Notes: generated by a model from the letters alone, not told the origin. Counted from the stretch's first letter, positions 25,775-35,945 are shown. The stretch is 36,803 bases of DNA from Prochlorococcus sp. AG-363-A03 (GCA_003280445.1 QCEW01000012.1:1-36803); one strand, 5' to 3'. Translations and numbers: made by a program.

Positions 25775-26527
25775 GTGCAAACTAATCCTAGAAAATCTTT
25801 ATTACGGTGGTCTGAGTTCCGAAAAGGCTCTCCAAGAATTCCTTTTGAAGTTATCTCAAAAGAACCTTCTTCTTTGCCTGCTGTAGAGATAATAAGAAAT
25901 CAAAGTCGATATGGACGCACGTTAAAAAGGATCGGAGACATTATTTTTTCTTTGCTAGTTTTAACTCTAGGCTCACCAATATTTATTTTAATTGGAATAT
26001 TAGTAAAATTAAGTTCTCCAGGATCTGTTTTTTATGTTCAAAAGAGAGTTGGAAGAAACTATAGAGAATTTGGATGCATAAAGTTTCGCACTATGTATAA
26101 AGATGCTGATAATTTATTACCAAATTTACTTGATAAATATCCTCTTATGAGAAAGGAATTTGAAAAAGATTTTAAATTACGTCAAGATCCTAGAATAACA
26201 AAATTAGGAAGATTTCTGCGAAGGTCAAGTTTAGATGAGTTGCCTCAATTCTTTAATGTTCTAAAAGGTGAAATGAGTATTGTTGGGCCAAGGCCAATCG
26301 TTAGTAATGAGATTAATAAATACAGTCTTTTTATGGAAGAAGTTATATCTGTGAGACCAGGGCTAACTGGCTTATGGCAGGTTAGTGGTAGAAATAACCT
26401 TAGTTATAAGAAAAGGGTTGAATTAGATTTGGTTTATGCTAGAAATAGAAATTTCATACTTGATTTAGAAATTATTCTTCTTACATTAGGAGTTTTACTC
26501 TTCCCGATGGATAGAGGTGCTTTTTGA
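25775..26527 (+). CDS. Polyprenyl-phosphate sugar-1-phosphate transferase (PF02397 bacterial sugar transferase)
   Basis: Inner-membrane enzyme that moves a sugar-1-phosphate from a nucleotide sugar to undecaprenyl phosphate to begin a polysaccharide repeat unit. GTG start at 25775; an in-frame TAA six bases upstream rules out a longer form. A soluble N-terminus of about 50 residues is followed by one membrane segment (IIFSLLVLTLGSPIFILIGI, about 56-75), then the catalytic core: GSVFYVQKRVG, FGCIKFRTM, LRRSSLDELPQFFNVLKGEM, SIVGPRP and PGLTGLWQVSGR. This is the short form without the N-terminal multi-TM and CoA-binding-like region of full WbaP/WcaJ. The partner GT4 gene lies upstream. Confidence 0.9.
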   Translation: MQTNPRKSLLRWSEFRKGSPRIPFEVISKEPSSLPAVEIIRNQSRYGRTLKRIGDIIFSLLVLTLGSPIFILIGILVKLSSPGSVFYVQKRVGRNYREFGCIKFRTMYKDADNLLPNLLDKYPLMRKEFEKDFKLRQDPRITKLGRFLRRSSLDELPQFFNVLKGEMSIVGPRPIVSNEINKYSLFMEEVISVRPGLTGLWQVSGRNNLSYKKRVELDLVYARNRNFILDLEIILLTLGVLLFPMDRGAF

Positions 26528-26529
26528 AC

Positions 26530-27456
26530 TTATAAATTTATAAATTTCATCATCAAGCAATAAAAGAGAATCCAAGCAAGTTCAAGCCTAAGACTTAGAC
26601 TGAGTATCTTTTTGACTGAATTAATATTTGCTATCGGATAAGATTTTGCAATTATTGGCTTTATTTTTTGTTGCCCTTTGTAATAGTTTATTCCACCCAT
26701 TCTTACTCCAGCACAATAAGCAAATACTGCTTCAGAAATTCCTGAATTTGGGGAATTATCATTAATACCATCCTGCCAGGAATCTCTTATTGTTTTGAAA
26801 ATTGACTGCTTTGTTTTGCAGCAAAAAGGAAGTGTAATTAATACAATTCTTGAAGGAATCCATACCATTAGATCATCCAGCTTTGCACCAGTAAAACCAA
26901 GCCACTTTAATTTTCCTTCTTTGTATCCAAGCATTGAATCAATAGTGCTAGATGCTTTAAAGACCCATGCCAGAGCTAATGGCCCTGGTATGGCTTGATT
27001 GAATTCCCATAAAATACTTCCTAAAAACATCCAAAATAATGGAGCAAAAATACCATCTACAGAGTTTTCACTTGCTGTTTCAGCAGAAGCTCTAAGAATT
27101 TCATTTGTATCTAAATTCTCAACATCTCTGCCAACTATTAGACTTAATTTTTGTCTTAAATCACTTAGGTTGGCTTGAATATTTTCTTTACTTATTAAAT
27201 TTATAATTTCTAAAATACTTTTATTTAGACTTCTTGAAGCAAGCGAACTACTTAAAATGAAAGCAAATATTAATTTACTGAAAACTGGATTTTTTATTTC
27301 TAATAATAAAAACAATCTTTCTATAATCCATCCAGACAGGCCACTCAAGAATACGACTGTAAATGTAATTATTGCACCACCAATATATAACTTATATTTG
27401 GATTCTTTCGCAATTCCCTCGGCTAATCTTTTCAATAGACTAATAACACCACCCAT
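26530..27456 (-). CDS. cobD: Adenosylcobinamide-phosphate synthase CobD/CbiB
   Basis: Membrane enzyme that attaches the aminopropanol arm in cobalamin (here probably pseudocobalamin) synthesis. Family motifs: SENSVDGIFAPLFWMFLG, KLDDLMVWIPSRI, SPNSGISEAVFAYCAGVRMGG; four to five hydrophobic segments. The ATG at 27456 begins MGGVISLLKRLAEG, but the frame is open upstream and encodes LLDLLIGDPKSLPHPVQL, which matches the conserved CbiB N-terminus (LDFIIGDPxxxPHPV). No ATG, GTG or TTG occurs in that extension before the in-frame TAG, so translation may begin at a rare ATC or ATT near 27534-27537, five bases after the ilvC stop. The given start is therefore the conservative minimum. Confidence 0.88.
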   Translation of the reverse strand: MGGVISLLKRLAEGIAKESKYKLYIGGAIITFTVVFLSGLSGWIIERLFLLLEIKNPVFSKLIFAFILSSSLASRSLNKSILEIINLISKENIQANLSDLRQKLSLIVGRDVENLDTNEILRASAETASENSVDGIFAPLFWMFLGSILWEFNQAIPGPLALAWVFKASSTIDSMLGYKEGKLKWLGFTGAKLDDLMVWIPSRIVLITLPFCCKTKQSIFKTIRDSWQDGINDNSPNSGISEAVFAYCAGVRMGGINYYKGQQKIKPIIAKSYPIANINSVKKILSLSLRLELAWILFYCLMMKFINL

Positions 27457-27541
27457 TAATTGGACTGGATGTGGCAGACTTTTTGGATCTCCTATTAAAA
27501 GGTCAAGAAGAACGGCAACTAAGATTATGTGAATGATATTT

Positions 27542-28573
<1,032 letters not shown>

Positions 28574-28666
28574 TTACGAAATAGAGTGCTATCGAGACCA
28601 CTTTCATTGATATATTTTTTTGACTATCAAGACAATTTAACTAATAAGAACAACCCAATTTCTATC

Positions 28667-29269
28667 TTAACTTTCACTTGGATGGGTTATCACTCGGTCA
28701 ATTAGGCCATAATTTTTTGCTTCTTCCGCGCTCAAAAAGTAATCACGATCAGTATCTTTTTCTATTTTCTCATATGTTTGTCCAGTCATTTCTGCCATGG
28801 ATTTATTGAGCATTTCTTTGATTCTGAGAATTTCACGTGCTTCAATCTCTATGTCACTCGCTTGTCTTTGAGCAGTACCACCAAGGGGCTGGTGAATCAT
28901 GATTCTGCTGTGGGGTAGTGCAAGCCTTTTGCCTTTTGTCCCAGCAGAGAGTAGGAAAGCACCCATTGAGGCCGCTAATCCAACACAAATGGTTACGACA
29001 TCACTTTTTACATATTTCATCGTGTCATAGATGGCTAAACCCGCTGTTACGGAGCCTCCAGGACTATTTATATATAAATAGATCGGCTTACTACTATCTT
29101 CAGAATCAAGATAAAGCATTTGTGCTACGAGGCTATTTGCGATGCCGTCGTTAACTTCTTGACCGAGAAATAGAATTCTTTCCGCACCAAGTCTTGTGTA
29201 TATATCAACCCATCTTTCGAATTGACTTCCAGGAAGACGGTATGGAACGCTTGGAGTACCTATAGGCAT
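28667..29269 (-). CDS. clpP: ATP-dependent Clp protease proteolytic subunit (active ClpP, ClpP3 type)
   Basis: Serine protease subunit that forms the proteolytic ring with Clp/Hsp100 chaperones. The full catalytic triad is visible: S101 in [15 protein letters not shown]126 in SRIMIHQP, and D176 in [12 protein letters not shown]. Length 200 is standard. It lies 59 bp downstream of clpR on the same strand. In cyanobacteria an active ClpP (ClpP3) encoded beside ClpR forms the mixed essential Clp core, so I assign this paralogue by context; sequence alone says only ClpP. Confidence 0.95.
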   Translation of the reverse strand: MPIGTPSVPYRLPGSQFERWVDIYTRLGAERILFLGQEVNDGIANSLVAQMLYLDSEDSSKPIYLYINSPGGSVTAGLAIYDTMKYVKSDVVTICVGLAASMGAFLLSAGTKGKRLALPHSRIMIHQPLGGTAQRQASDIEIEAREILRIKEMLNKSMAEMTGQTYEKIEKDTDRDYFLSAEEAKNYGLIDRVITHPSES

Positions 29270-29328
29270 GATTAATTGAATGTTGAGGAATTGAGAATAA
29301 TAATTAAAGAAATTGGGAAGATTTTTTG

Positions 29329-30003
29329 TTATGAGGGCAAAACTTTTTCGCCTGGCAAGTCTTTTCTACTAGTAAGAACGCGATCTATAATTCCATAATC
29401 AACTGCTTCTTGAGGGTTAAGATAACTCATTCGATCTGAGTCTTTGGACAATTGATCCACTGATCTTCCAGTGTTGTGACTAAGGATTTCTAGCATTGCT
29501 TTTTTGTTGTGAATAACTTCATTCGCTCGGATTTGAATATCAGTTGCTTGGCCTTGAGCCCCACTTCTGGGTTGATGCAGGACAATTGATGCATGAGGTA
29601 ATGCTGCTCGTTGCCCTTTTGTCCCTGCGGAGAGTATTACTGCTGCAGTTCCCATAGCTTGACCTATGCAAATAGTATGCACTGGAGGCTTCACGTATCT
29701 GATAGTGTCGCAGATTGCAAAGGCTTCAGTTTCAAATCCAATTGCGTCTCCTGTGTACCAACTGGTTCCAGTTGAGTTTATGTAAAAATAAATAGGTTTC
29801 TCAGAATTATCGAATTCCAGAAAAAGAAGTTGGGCAATAATTAGTTCAGTTACATCCATTCCTAGTTGCCTTTTGGCATCATCATCGGAAAATAATGGCA
29901 AGCCTAAATAAACAATCCTTTCTTTCAAAAGAAGTGATGGTAAATCAGGAGGAGGAGTTCTCATTACGGCAGAATCGCCATAATACGGTGCAGATGCAGT
30001 CAT
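29329..30003 (-). CDS. clpR: ClpP-like inactive subunit ClpR
   Basis: Has the ClpP fold but lost its catalytic triad. The Ser position is Gly (G118 in [15 protein letters not shown]), the Asp position is Met (M192 in [12 protein letters not shown]), and only the His remains (H143 in IVLHQP). This is the hallmark of cyanobacterial and plastid ClpR. It assembles with active ClpP3 into a mixed ring and has a structural or gating role. The 224-residue length includes an N-terminal extension before [14 protein letters not shown]. It is directly upstream of clpP, which supports the ClpP3/ClpR pairing. Confidence 0.95.
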   Translation of the reverse strand: MTASAPYYGDSAVMRTPPPDLPSLLLKERIVYLGLPLFSDDDAKRQLGMDVTELIIAQLLFLEFDNSEKPIYFYINSTGTSWYTGDAIGFETEAFAICDTIRYVKPPVHTICIGQAMGTAAVILSAGTKGQRAALPHASIVLHQPRSGAQGQATDIQIRANEVIHNKKAMLEILSHNTGRSVDQLSKDSDRMSYLNPQEAVDYGIIDRVLTSRKDLPGEKVLPS

Positions 30004-30041
30004 ATGAAGTTAAGTCTTCTTGGATTCGAGCCTAGCTAGAT

Positions 30042-31151
30042 CTAGCCTTGAGATGCTTTTGTTTTTTCAAATTTGTTCGGGGGTTGATCATTTGAAGCTT
30101 TACTAAAAACCATTCGGCCCGTAGGTGTTTGTAATGCTCCAGTCACAACCACTTCAATCCTTTTACCGATCCATTGGAGACCCTCCTCGATAACTACCAT
30201 TGTGCCATCCTCAAGATAGGCAATACCTTGTGAGTTTTCCTTACCTTCTCTTACCACTTTTAAATTTAACTTCTCGCCAGGTTGAACTTCAGGCCTAACT
30301 GCAAGAACTAGATCACTTAGGTTAAGAACTTTTATTTCTTGAACTAGCGCTACTTGAGATAAGTTGTAATCGACAGTTATTAATATTCCTGAAATATCAG
30401 AAGTTAATTTTAAAAGAATTTCATCAGTTCCTTCCCCTTCATATTTTGTGCTGTTGATAACTAATCTTCTTCCATAACTTTCTCTTAATTGGTTAAGTAA
30501 TTTTAGTCCTCTCCTTCCTTTCCCTCGCTTTTCGTTGTTACTTGAGTCAGCTAGTTTTTGTAGCTCATCCATAACTGATTGGGCTACGATTATCTGCCCT
30601 TCTATTAGTCCAAATTTAAGTAGGGACTGGATGCGACCATCAATTATTACGCTGGTATCTAAAACTTTTGCACTGGCTGGAGTTAGAATCCCATCTGCCA
30701 TTAACAAGGATTCAGTGCTATTTGGATTGAAAAGTCGTAAAACTGTTCGACCATGAACATCGGCAAGGTTATATCCAAGTACTCCAAAAAAAATGTTGCT
30801 AAGTACAGCAAAAATAGGCTTTACAAAAAATAATTCATCGGGTAAGGGTAAAAGGAGTACAGGTACTAATAGGAGAGTTGCTATGACAAGTCCAAGAACT
30901 ATGCCAACAGATCTACTAATTAGTAGATCTGTTGGCATAGTTCTTATTCTTTTGGTTAATTTATTTCTAAATTGCTGGAAAAGAAAGGCTATTAAAAGAC
31001 CTATAAGAGCTGTTAATCCTGATAGAGCAATTTTTAAATTTTTTAAATTAGTAATATGATCTAAAGTCTCTTCAGGCAACCAATTCACACCAATCCATCC
31101 GGTGATTGCACCTGATATAAGAAATAAAACCAGAATAACTAAGTCTGCCAT
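30042..31151 (-). CDS. PIN/TRAM-domain integral membrane protein
   Basis: 369 residues. The N-terminal part has about four membrane segments (3-21, 40-58, 82-103, 112-128). After the conserved linker FNPNSTESLLMADGILTPAS comes a PIN nuclease-like domain beginning AKVLDTSVIIDGRI with D165, and including the acidic residues of QSVMDELQKLAD and TVDYNLSQVA. A TRAM-like RNA-binding domain spans about 289-350 (EDGTMVVIEEGLQWIGKRIE). This is the known cyanobacterial/Firmicute membrane PIN-TRAM type (YacL-like); its substrate is not established here. Residues 70-86, between the second and third membrane helices and running into the third, are encoded by a perfect 52-bp palindrome. Upstream of clpR with a 38-bp gap. 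Confidence 0.9.
   Translation of the reverse strand: MADLVILVLFLISGAITGWIGVNWLPEETLDHITNLKNLKIALSGLTALIGLLIAFLFQQFRNKLTKRIRTMPTDLLISRSVGIVLGLVIATLLLVPVLLLPLPDELFFVKPIFAVLSNIFFGVLGYNLADVHGRTVLRLFNPNSTESLLMADGILTPASAKVLDTSVIIDGRIQSLLKFGLIEGQIIVAQSVMDELQKLADSSNNEKRGKGRRGLKLLNQLRESYGRRLVINSTKYEGEGTDEILLKLTSDISGILITVDYNLSQVALVQEIKVLNLSDLVLAVRPEVQPGEKLNLKVVREGKENSQGIAYLEDGTMVVIEEGLQWIGKRIEVVVTGALQTPTGRMVFSKASNDQPPNKFEKTKASQG
30894..30945. repeat. Perfect 52-bp palindrome (two 26-bp arms, no spacer) inside the PIN/TRAM gene
   Basis: Every base from 30894 to 30919 pairs with 30945 back to 30920; the first mismatch is at 30893/30946. The centre is CTAA|TTAG. The minus strand encodes RTMPTDLLISRSVGIVL here, and the plus strand read in the same relative phase gives the identical 17 residues. 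A chance perfect palindrome of this size is vanishingly unlikely. As RNA or single-stranded DNA it could form a 26-bp hairpin or cruciform. Confidence 0.97.
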
Positions 31152-31259
31152 ATATTCAGATTATGCTTACTTCTCGTTTTTTACTAAAGCTTTATTTATT
31201 TTCAAAGATTTGGATTGTAAAAGTGACCATTTATTTGGATTTGTATATCTAGAGCAAAT

Positions 31260-32489
31260 ATGGTAGCCCCACCAAGAAGTGCATACTTGCATATACCCTT
31301 TTGCCATAAAAGATGTTTTTACTGTGATTTTTCCATTATCCCTTTAGGTGATAGCGCTCAAGCTCCAAGTAGTCCAGGGAAAACTTCTATTAACGCATAT
31401 TTAGATTTACTTCATAGAGAGATTTCAATTACCCCCAAAGGCCCTGCACTCTCAACAATCTATTTGGGCGGAGGAACTCCTTCATTGTTGAACAAAAATG
31501 AGGTGGGCGATTTGTTGAAAAATCTTCAAAGAAAATTTGGTTTTCAAGATGGTGCTGAGATAACTATGGAGGTTGATCCAGCAACATTTTTTGAGAATGA
31601 TCTGAATGAATATTTAGAAATAGGAATCAACAGATTTAGCTTGGGAGGCCAGGCATTTGATAACAGTACTTTGGCTTTAATTGGTCGAAAACATAATCGC
31701 TCACAATTAATAGAGGCATGTAAGTGGGTAAATAACTTATTTAAAAAAGGAAAGCTAAGGAGCTGGAGCCTCGATTTGATTCAAAATCTTCCGGGATTAA
31801 ATTTGTCTAAGTGGATTAAAGAGTTAGAGCAAGCAGTTCATACTGAAGCCCCTCATTTATCAATTTATGATTTAACTATCGAACCAGATACTGTCTTTGG
31901 AAGAATTCACAAAAAAGGTAAGTTGAATATTCCCATTGAATCTGAAGCTCAAAAAATAGAAATTGAAACCAATAGATTTCTTAAAAGCAGGGGTTTCTCT
32001 AGATACGAAATTTCAAGTTACTCATTGCCTGGCCATGTATCTAGACATAATCGTATGTATTGGAGTGGCTCTGGTTGGTGGGGCTTTGGGATGGGTGCAA
32101 CAAGTGCTCCTTGGGGGGAGAGATTCTCCAGACCTAGAACAATAGCTGGTTATAAGAAATGGATTGAGCAACAAGAAAGTCAATCATTAGAGAAAACTTT
32201 GTCTAAGGAAAAGACAAAACCGATGCCATTGGATGAACTACTCATGGTTGGTCTAAGGAGACGTGAAGGCGTTCATTTTGAGGAATTGGCTAAAAATTAT
32301 GGATGGACGCAAAAAGAATGCGATAAGAATTTAAAATTACTTGAGGAATATTGGCTAAATTCTTTAGAAGAAGGTTCTCTATTAAAAAATAATGGAAGGT
32401 ATTTTTTTAGTAATCCTAAAGGGATGCAAATTAGCAATCAGATTTTGATTCAGATGTTTTTATGGTGGGATTCACTTAATCTGAATTAG
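31260..32489 (+). CDS. hemW: Radical SAM protein HemW (HemN-like)
   Basis: Radical SAM family enzyme; HemW proteins are heme-binding chaperones, often annotated as oxygen-independent coproporphyrinogen III oxidase. The 4Fe-4S motif is C15-x3-C19-x2-C22 in [12 protein letters not shown]. The residue after CDF is not the extra cysteine of true HemN (CxxxCxxCxC), which points to HemW. Other motifs: [29 protein letters not shown], and [20 protein letters not shown]. The C-terminal HemN-type winged domain is present. 409 residues from ATG 31260. Its 3' end overlaps the convergent panB by 14 bases. Confidence 0.92.
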   Translation: MVAPPRSAYLHIPFCHKRCFYCDFSIIPLGDSAQAPSSPGKTSINAYLDLLHREISITPKGPALSTIYLGGGTPSLLNKNEVGDLLKNLQRKFGFQDGAEITMEVDPATFFENDLNEYLEIGINRFSLGGQAFDNSTLALIGRKHNRSQLIEACKWVNNLFKKGKLRSWSLDLIQNLPGLNLSKWIKELEQAVHTEAPHLSIYDLTIEPDTVFGRIHKKGKLNIPIESEAQKIEIETNRFLKSRGFSRYEISSYSLPGHVSRHNRMYWSGSGWWGFGMGATSAPWGERFSRPRTIAGYKKWIEQQESQSLEKTLSKEKTKPMPLDELLMVGLRRREGVHFEELAKNYGWTQKECDKNLKLLEEYWLNSLEEGSLLKNNGRYFFSNPKGMQISNQILIQMFLWWDSLNLN

Positions 32490-33249
32490 TGGATTTAATC
32501 CATTCCCTTAAGGTATTAATGCAAAGTTCGCGTCCTGCAAGTAAAGGCTTTGCAAAAGGAGGCTGTTTAGTTGAAAGGCCAAGAATATCAGCCGTGACTC
32601 TTACCTGCCCATCGCAATCATTGCCTGCTCCAATGCCAATTACAGGAATGTCTAAATGTTTCTTTAATCGGCTGGCAACTTCTCCTGGGATATGTTCTAA
32701 GACTATTGCAAAACATCCAGACTCTTGAAGTGTTTTTGAATCTTTTAAAATTTTTTCTTGACTATCTTTATCTCTAGCTTGTGATTTATATCCAAGTTGA
32801 TGAACTGATTGCGGAGTTAGGCCAAGATGTCCCATTACTGGAATTCCCATTCTAATGAGTCTTTTGATGACCAATAAAGTCTCAGGTTCTGCTCCTTCAA
32901 GTTTCACTGCTGAAGCAGAGGAATTTTTCAGGAGAGTTCCAGCAGCTTCAACAGCCTTGTCTTCTCCACATTGATAACTCAAGAAAGGAAGATCACAAAC
33001 TACTAATGGTTGCTCGGGAATAGGTTTAGAAAAACCTCTACAGACAGCCTGTGTGTGGTGAAGCATTTGATCAAGTGTTACTGGAAGTGTCGTTGAGTGT
33101 CCTAAGACAACCATTCCAAGTGAATCTCCAACTAGTACAACATCAGCCCCTGCGGCTTCTACGATTGAGGATGAGATAGCATCCCAGGCGGTTAATACGG
33201 TTATCTGTTTCCCAAACTTTTTAAAACTAACCAATTCTGTGGTTTGCAT
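32476..33249 (-). CDS. panB: 3-methyl-2-oxobutanoate hydroxymethyltransferase
   Basis: First committed step of pantothenate and so coenzyme A synthesis; transfers a hydroxymethyl group from methylene-THF to ketoisovalerate. Motifs: [20 protein letters not shown] with [13 protein letters not shown] (metal and substrate site), [24 protein letters not shown] segment (here QLGYKSQ), and [16 protein letters not shown]. Length 257 is normal. It ends inside the last codons of hemW on the other strand. The SRP RNA gene starts 43 bp beyond its start codon, on plus. Confidence 0.96.
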   Translation of the reverse strand: MQTTELVSFKKFGKQITVLTAWDAISSSIVEAAGADVVLVGDSLGMVVLGHSTTLPVTLDQMLHHTQAVCRGFSKPIPEQPLVVCDLPFLSYQCGEDKAVEAAGTLLKNSSASAVKLEGAEPETLLVIKRLIRMGIPVMGHLGLTPQSVHQLGYKSQARDKDSQEKILKDSKTLQESGCFAIVLEHIPGEVASRLKKHLDIPVIGIGAGNDCDGQVRVTADILGLSTKQPPFAKPLLAGRELCINTLREWIKSTNSD

Positions 33250-33279
33250 TTAATTCTTAATAACGTGGTTAGCTATTGC

Positions 33280-33285
33280 TAGAAT
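33280..33285 (+). promoter_or_regulatory. -10 element for the SRP RNA gene
   Basis: TAGAAT ends six bases before the proposed 5' end of the RNA at 33292, an ideal distance for sigma-70-type initiation. No strong -35 box is seen. Confidence 0.55.
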
Positions 33286-33291
33286 ATTATT

Positions 33292-33385
33292 GACTCGGCC
33301 CCATGCGGCTGTGACGCCTAAACCTGGTCAGGACCGGAAGGTAGCAGCCATATTGGATGCTCAAAGCAGGCGTGGACTCCGGGTC
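33292..33385 (+). ncRNA. ffs: Signal recognition particle RNA (4.5S / bacterial small SRP)
   Basis: The RNA contains the universal Ffh-binding domain IV sequence GGTCAGGACCGGAAGGTAGC, with the GGAA tetraloop and asymmetric loop. The ends GACTCGG (33292-33298) and CCGGGTC (33379-33385) pair with one G-U to close a single long hairpin of about 94 nt, the size of the small bacterial SRP RNA. It pairs with Ffh to target membrane proteins co-translationally. It is transcribed opposite to its neighbours panB and ftsZ and ends 28 bp from the ftsZ stop. Confidence 0.95.
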
Positions 33386-33412
33386 ACCTTAATCTAAAGT
33401 AAATTGAAAATC

Positions 33413-34522
33413 TCAACGATTTTGTCTTAGACGTAGAAATTCAGGAATTGAAGCACCTGCTTCCTTAATTTCTGATTGTTCATAAAGTGATTTTGGCGAA
33501 AGTCTTGCTCGGTTCCTTTCATTAGAATAAATTTGATTACTGTCGAATCCCGTAGCAATAACAGTTACCTGAATTTCTCCCTCAAGTTTTTCATCAACAA
33601 CTGTACCTACAATAATATTTGCTTCTGGATCTACAACATCTGATATGACTTCAGAAGCAGATGTCATATCTTCAAGGGTCATATCTTTACCTCCAGTTAT
33701 GTTTATTACACATCCTTTGGCTCCATCTATTCGAGCAGCTTCTAAAAGAGGACTATTGATAGCTGCTTGAGCTGCTTCTAGTGCTCTTGATCTTCCAGAG
33801 CCTAAGCCAATTCCTAAAAGCGCAGTTCCAGCTTCCGTCATGACAGAACGCACATCAGCAAAATCGACATTTACCAATCCAGGACAAGTGATTATGTCGC
33901 TTATTCCTTGGACCCCTTTCATGAGAACATCATCCGCACTTCTAAAAGCTTCTTGCAAAGGAGCACCTGAAATTACATCTTTTAGTCTGTCGTTTGGGAT
34001 GACAATTAAAGTGTCAACATTCTCTGCAAGCCTTGCGATACCCTCATCAGCTTGTCTCAAACGACGTTTGCCTTCAAAGCTGAAGGGTTTGGTAACTATG
34101 CCCACTGTCAAAGCCCCGCTCTCTTTGGCGACTTGAGCAACGACAGGAGCTGCTCCAGTACCAGTACCTCCACCCATACCAGCAGCAATAAATACTAAAT
34201 CAACTCCTTCTAGTGCTTGTTGAAGATCAGCTCTTGATTCTTCTGCCGCCTTCTGCCCAATGCTTGGGTTCCCACCTGCCCCAAGACCCCTAGTTAAACT
34301 TTGACCAAGCTGAACCCTGTGAGTAGCGGATGATTGGATAAGAGCTTGAGCGTCTGTATTGAGTACTCGATACGTAACTCCATCTAGATCACTATTAATC
34401 ATTCGGTTGACGGCATTACTTCCGCCACCACCAACGCCAATGACCTCAATACGAGCAGATTGACTGGGTAGGATTCCTTCATCCATATTGAAACTAGATT
34501 TGTTTCCCATTCCCATCACCAT
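33413..34522 (-). CDS. ftsZ: Cell division protein FtsZ
   Basis: Tubulin-like GTPase that forms the cytokinetic ring. The tubulin signature GGGTGTG is at 117-123 in [30 protein letters not shown] at 29-41 is the N-terminal nucleotide loop; the T7 region is [11 protein letters not shown]. The C-terminal tail ends in [11 protein letters not shown], the conserved peptide that binds membrane-tether partners, after a very short linker. 369 residues. Several in-frame ATGs lie close together at the start (residues 1, 3, 5, 13), so the exact start is uncertain. The ftsQ gene lies 158 bp upstream on the same strand. Confidence 0.98.
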   Translation of the reverse strand: MVMGMGNKSSFNMDEGILPSQSARIEVIGVGGGGSNAVNRMINSDLDGVTYRVLNTDAQALIQSSATHRVQLGQSLTRGLGAGGNPSIGQKAAEESRADLQQALEGVDLVFIAAGMGGGTGTGAAPVVAQVAKESGALTVGIVTKPFSFEGKRRLRQADEGIARLAENVDTLIVIPNDRLKDVISGAPLQEAFRSADDVLMKGVQGISDIITCPGLVNVDFADVRSVMTEAGTALLGIGLGSGRSRALEAAQAAINSPLLEAARIDGAKGCVINITGGKDMTLEDMTSASEVISDVVDPEANIIVGTVVDEKLEGEIQVTVIATGFDSNQIYSNERNRARLSPKSLYEQSEIKEAGASIPEFLRLRQNR

Positions 34523-34680
34523 ATTCAGGATTAGAACTCGTTTTGGGCATTATGAACATCATCCATGAATTCTGTTGGCTTATAGGTTCAAATTGATTAA
34601 CAAATTAATTTCAATTATTAACCATGAATTGGTCCAAGCATATTAAAGATTTCTAAAAAAAACTAGTCATAGAAAGACTT

Positions 34681-35511
34681 TTACTGTTCAATGCCTATTA
34701 TTTTTTCTGTTTTCAACTCTGGTTTGGTTGGATCTTTAAGATCTACGATTTTTACTTTTGTGTTGATTAAAAGATTTGGCAATGATTTTTGCAGCTGGTT
34801 GAGTTTATTAATTTGCTCCATCAAACGCTCAGTTCCTGGGCCTAGAAGAACTGAATCGAAGTGCGCGGTTTTTAGGATTATTTCTTGAAGAGGATTTATT
34901 TTGATTTTTTGAAGAGGGCTTTGGAAAATAAATCGATTTTTTATTATTAAAATAATTTCTTTTTTTTTATTTGGAGTCCAATTCTCTATAGATAACTTTA
35001 TCTTATTTTTTTTTGATTCTTTTACAAATTCAAGTGGAATCCAATATCCTTCAATGTCAATCATTCCTTTTTCTATATTGTTTGAAAAAACGCGACTCGC
35101 AAAAGCGATTGGTTCTCTTTCTAAAATATTTAGATAAATTTCTGGAGGGAAAAACTTTCGGCTTACTGAAACTCCTTTAATTGGAAGCTTTTTTATTAAA
35201 TAAGATTCAATTTCTTTTGGATTTAATTGCAAAAGATTTTTAGGATAAAACTTACGAGTGGTTTCTTTTATATCGTTTTTGGTTATCCCAGATATGCCTG
35301 TGATTTTGGTTTGATCAAAACTTATTGGCTTCCAAGCTTGGTTTAAAAAAATAATAATTAGAAAAATAGAAGTACCTGAAAAGAAAAGTAATTGCCAAAG
35401 TTCAATTAAAAAATTTTTGTGCTGAATAATAAATGATACTTTTTCAGTTGATATTCGATTGTTGTTATTTAATTTTCTGATTTTTCTTGTATTTGATTTC
35501 AAAGGTCGCAT
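34681..35511 (-). CDS. ftsQ: Cell division protein FtsQ/DivIB
   Basis: Bitopic inner-membrane division protein that links early and late divisome parts. 276 residues: a basic cytoplasmic N-terminus (RPLKSNTRKIRKLNNNNR), one membrane helix at about 40-58 (LLFFSGTSIFLIIIFLN), a POTRA domain (TKITGISGITKNDIKETTRK through FPPEIYLNILEREPIAF), then a beta domain with LGPGTERLMEQINKLNQL. The POTRA and LEREP motifs are typical. Divergence is high and Lys/Asn-rich, as usual in AT-rich genomes. It overlaps the upstream small membrane protein gene by 13 bases. Confidence 0.92.
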   Translation of the reverse strand: MRPLKSNTRKIRKLNNNNRISTEKVSFIIQHKNFLIELWQLLFFSGTSIFLIIIFLNQAWKPISFDQTKITGISGITKNDIKETTRKFYPKNLLQLNPKEIESYLIKKLPIKGVSVSRKFFPPEIYLNILEREPIAFASRVFSNNIEKGMIDIEGYWIPLEFVKESKKNKIKLSIENWTPNKKKEIILIIKNRFIFQSPLQKIKINPLQEIILKTAHFDSVLLGPGTERLMEQINKLNQLQKSLPNLLINTKVKIVDLKDPTKPELKTEKIIGIEQ

Positions 35512-35909
35512 CTTGCTCTAGACATCAGTTTGTCCATCCATTGACGAGCACGTTCGGCATCTGAAAAAGGCACATCTAGTTCTCTTCCTGAACCAACAAG
35601 TCTGAGTCGGCAACGACCTTCAGATTCTTTTGTTAACGGTGCCTCCCCTGAACTGAGAGCCATAAGCTCAACCATTTCTAATTTCTTAACTTCGAAAGTT
35701 GCTTCTTCTTTAAAGCTACCAGCCTCAAAGCTGCTCCAGCACAAAATACCAGCTTTTAATCGAGCAGCTCCTGTTCCATCAAGCTTGGCCAGCTCTGAAC
35801 CTTTAGCCCAAATCAAATAGAGATTCTGCCTCCTTCTCTCTATCCAGCCAAGGGACGCTATGAGAATAAAAGCCATCAGTAATGGCAACCAAAGGAGACC
35901 GTGAATCAT
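35499..35909 (-). CDS. Small N-terminally anchored protein between ddl and ftsQ, function unknown
   Basis: 136 residues. An N-terminal hydrophobic helix (LLWLPLLMAFILIASLGWIE, about 4-23) anchors it in the membrane; the rest is soluble, with KKLEMVELMALSSGEAPLTK and a segment LRLVGSGRELDVPFSDAERA that resembles a PH-like or regulatory fold. No family is recognised with certainty. It sits between ddl and ftsQ with a 13-base overlap of ftsQ, so it is translated with the division cluster and is a candidate accessory in division or envelope synthesis. Confidence 0.72.
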   Translation of the reverse strand: MIHGLLWLPLLMAFILIASLGWIERRRQNLYLIWAKGSELAKLDGTGAARLKAGILCWSSFEAGSFKEEATFEVKKLEMVELMALSSGEAPLTKESEGRCRLRLVGSGRELDVPFSDAERARQWMDKLMSRARCDL

Positions 35910-35945
35910 TTTTTGAAAAAGAGATCTAAAAATGTCATGGTTAAT

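Noticed and set aside
30035..30046. 12-bp palindrome GCTAGATCTAGC over the stop codon of the PIN/TRAM gene
   Set aside because: About nine perfect 12-bp palindromes are expected by chance in a window of this size.
30793..31059. Plus-strand frame opposite the PIN/TRAM gene containing the same RTMPTDLLISRSVGIVL peptide
   Set aside because: The repeated peptide is only a result of the palindrome; the rest of the frame is an antisense shadow with no start signal.
34652..34680. Hairpin with T-run after ftsQ on the minus strand
   Set aside because: Only a 4-bp stem (AGTC/GACT) can be formed before the T-run, too weak to call a terminator.
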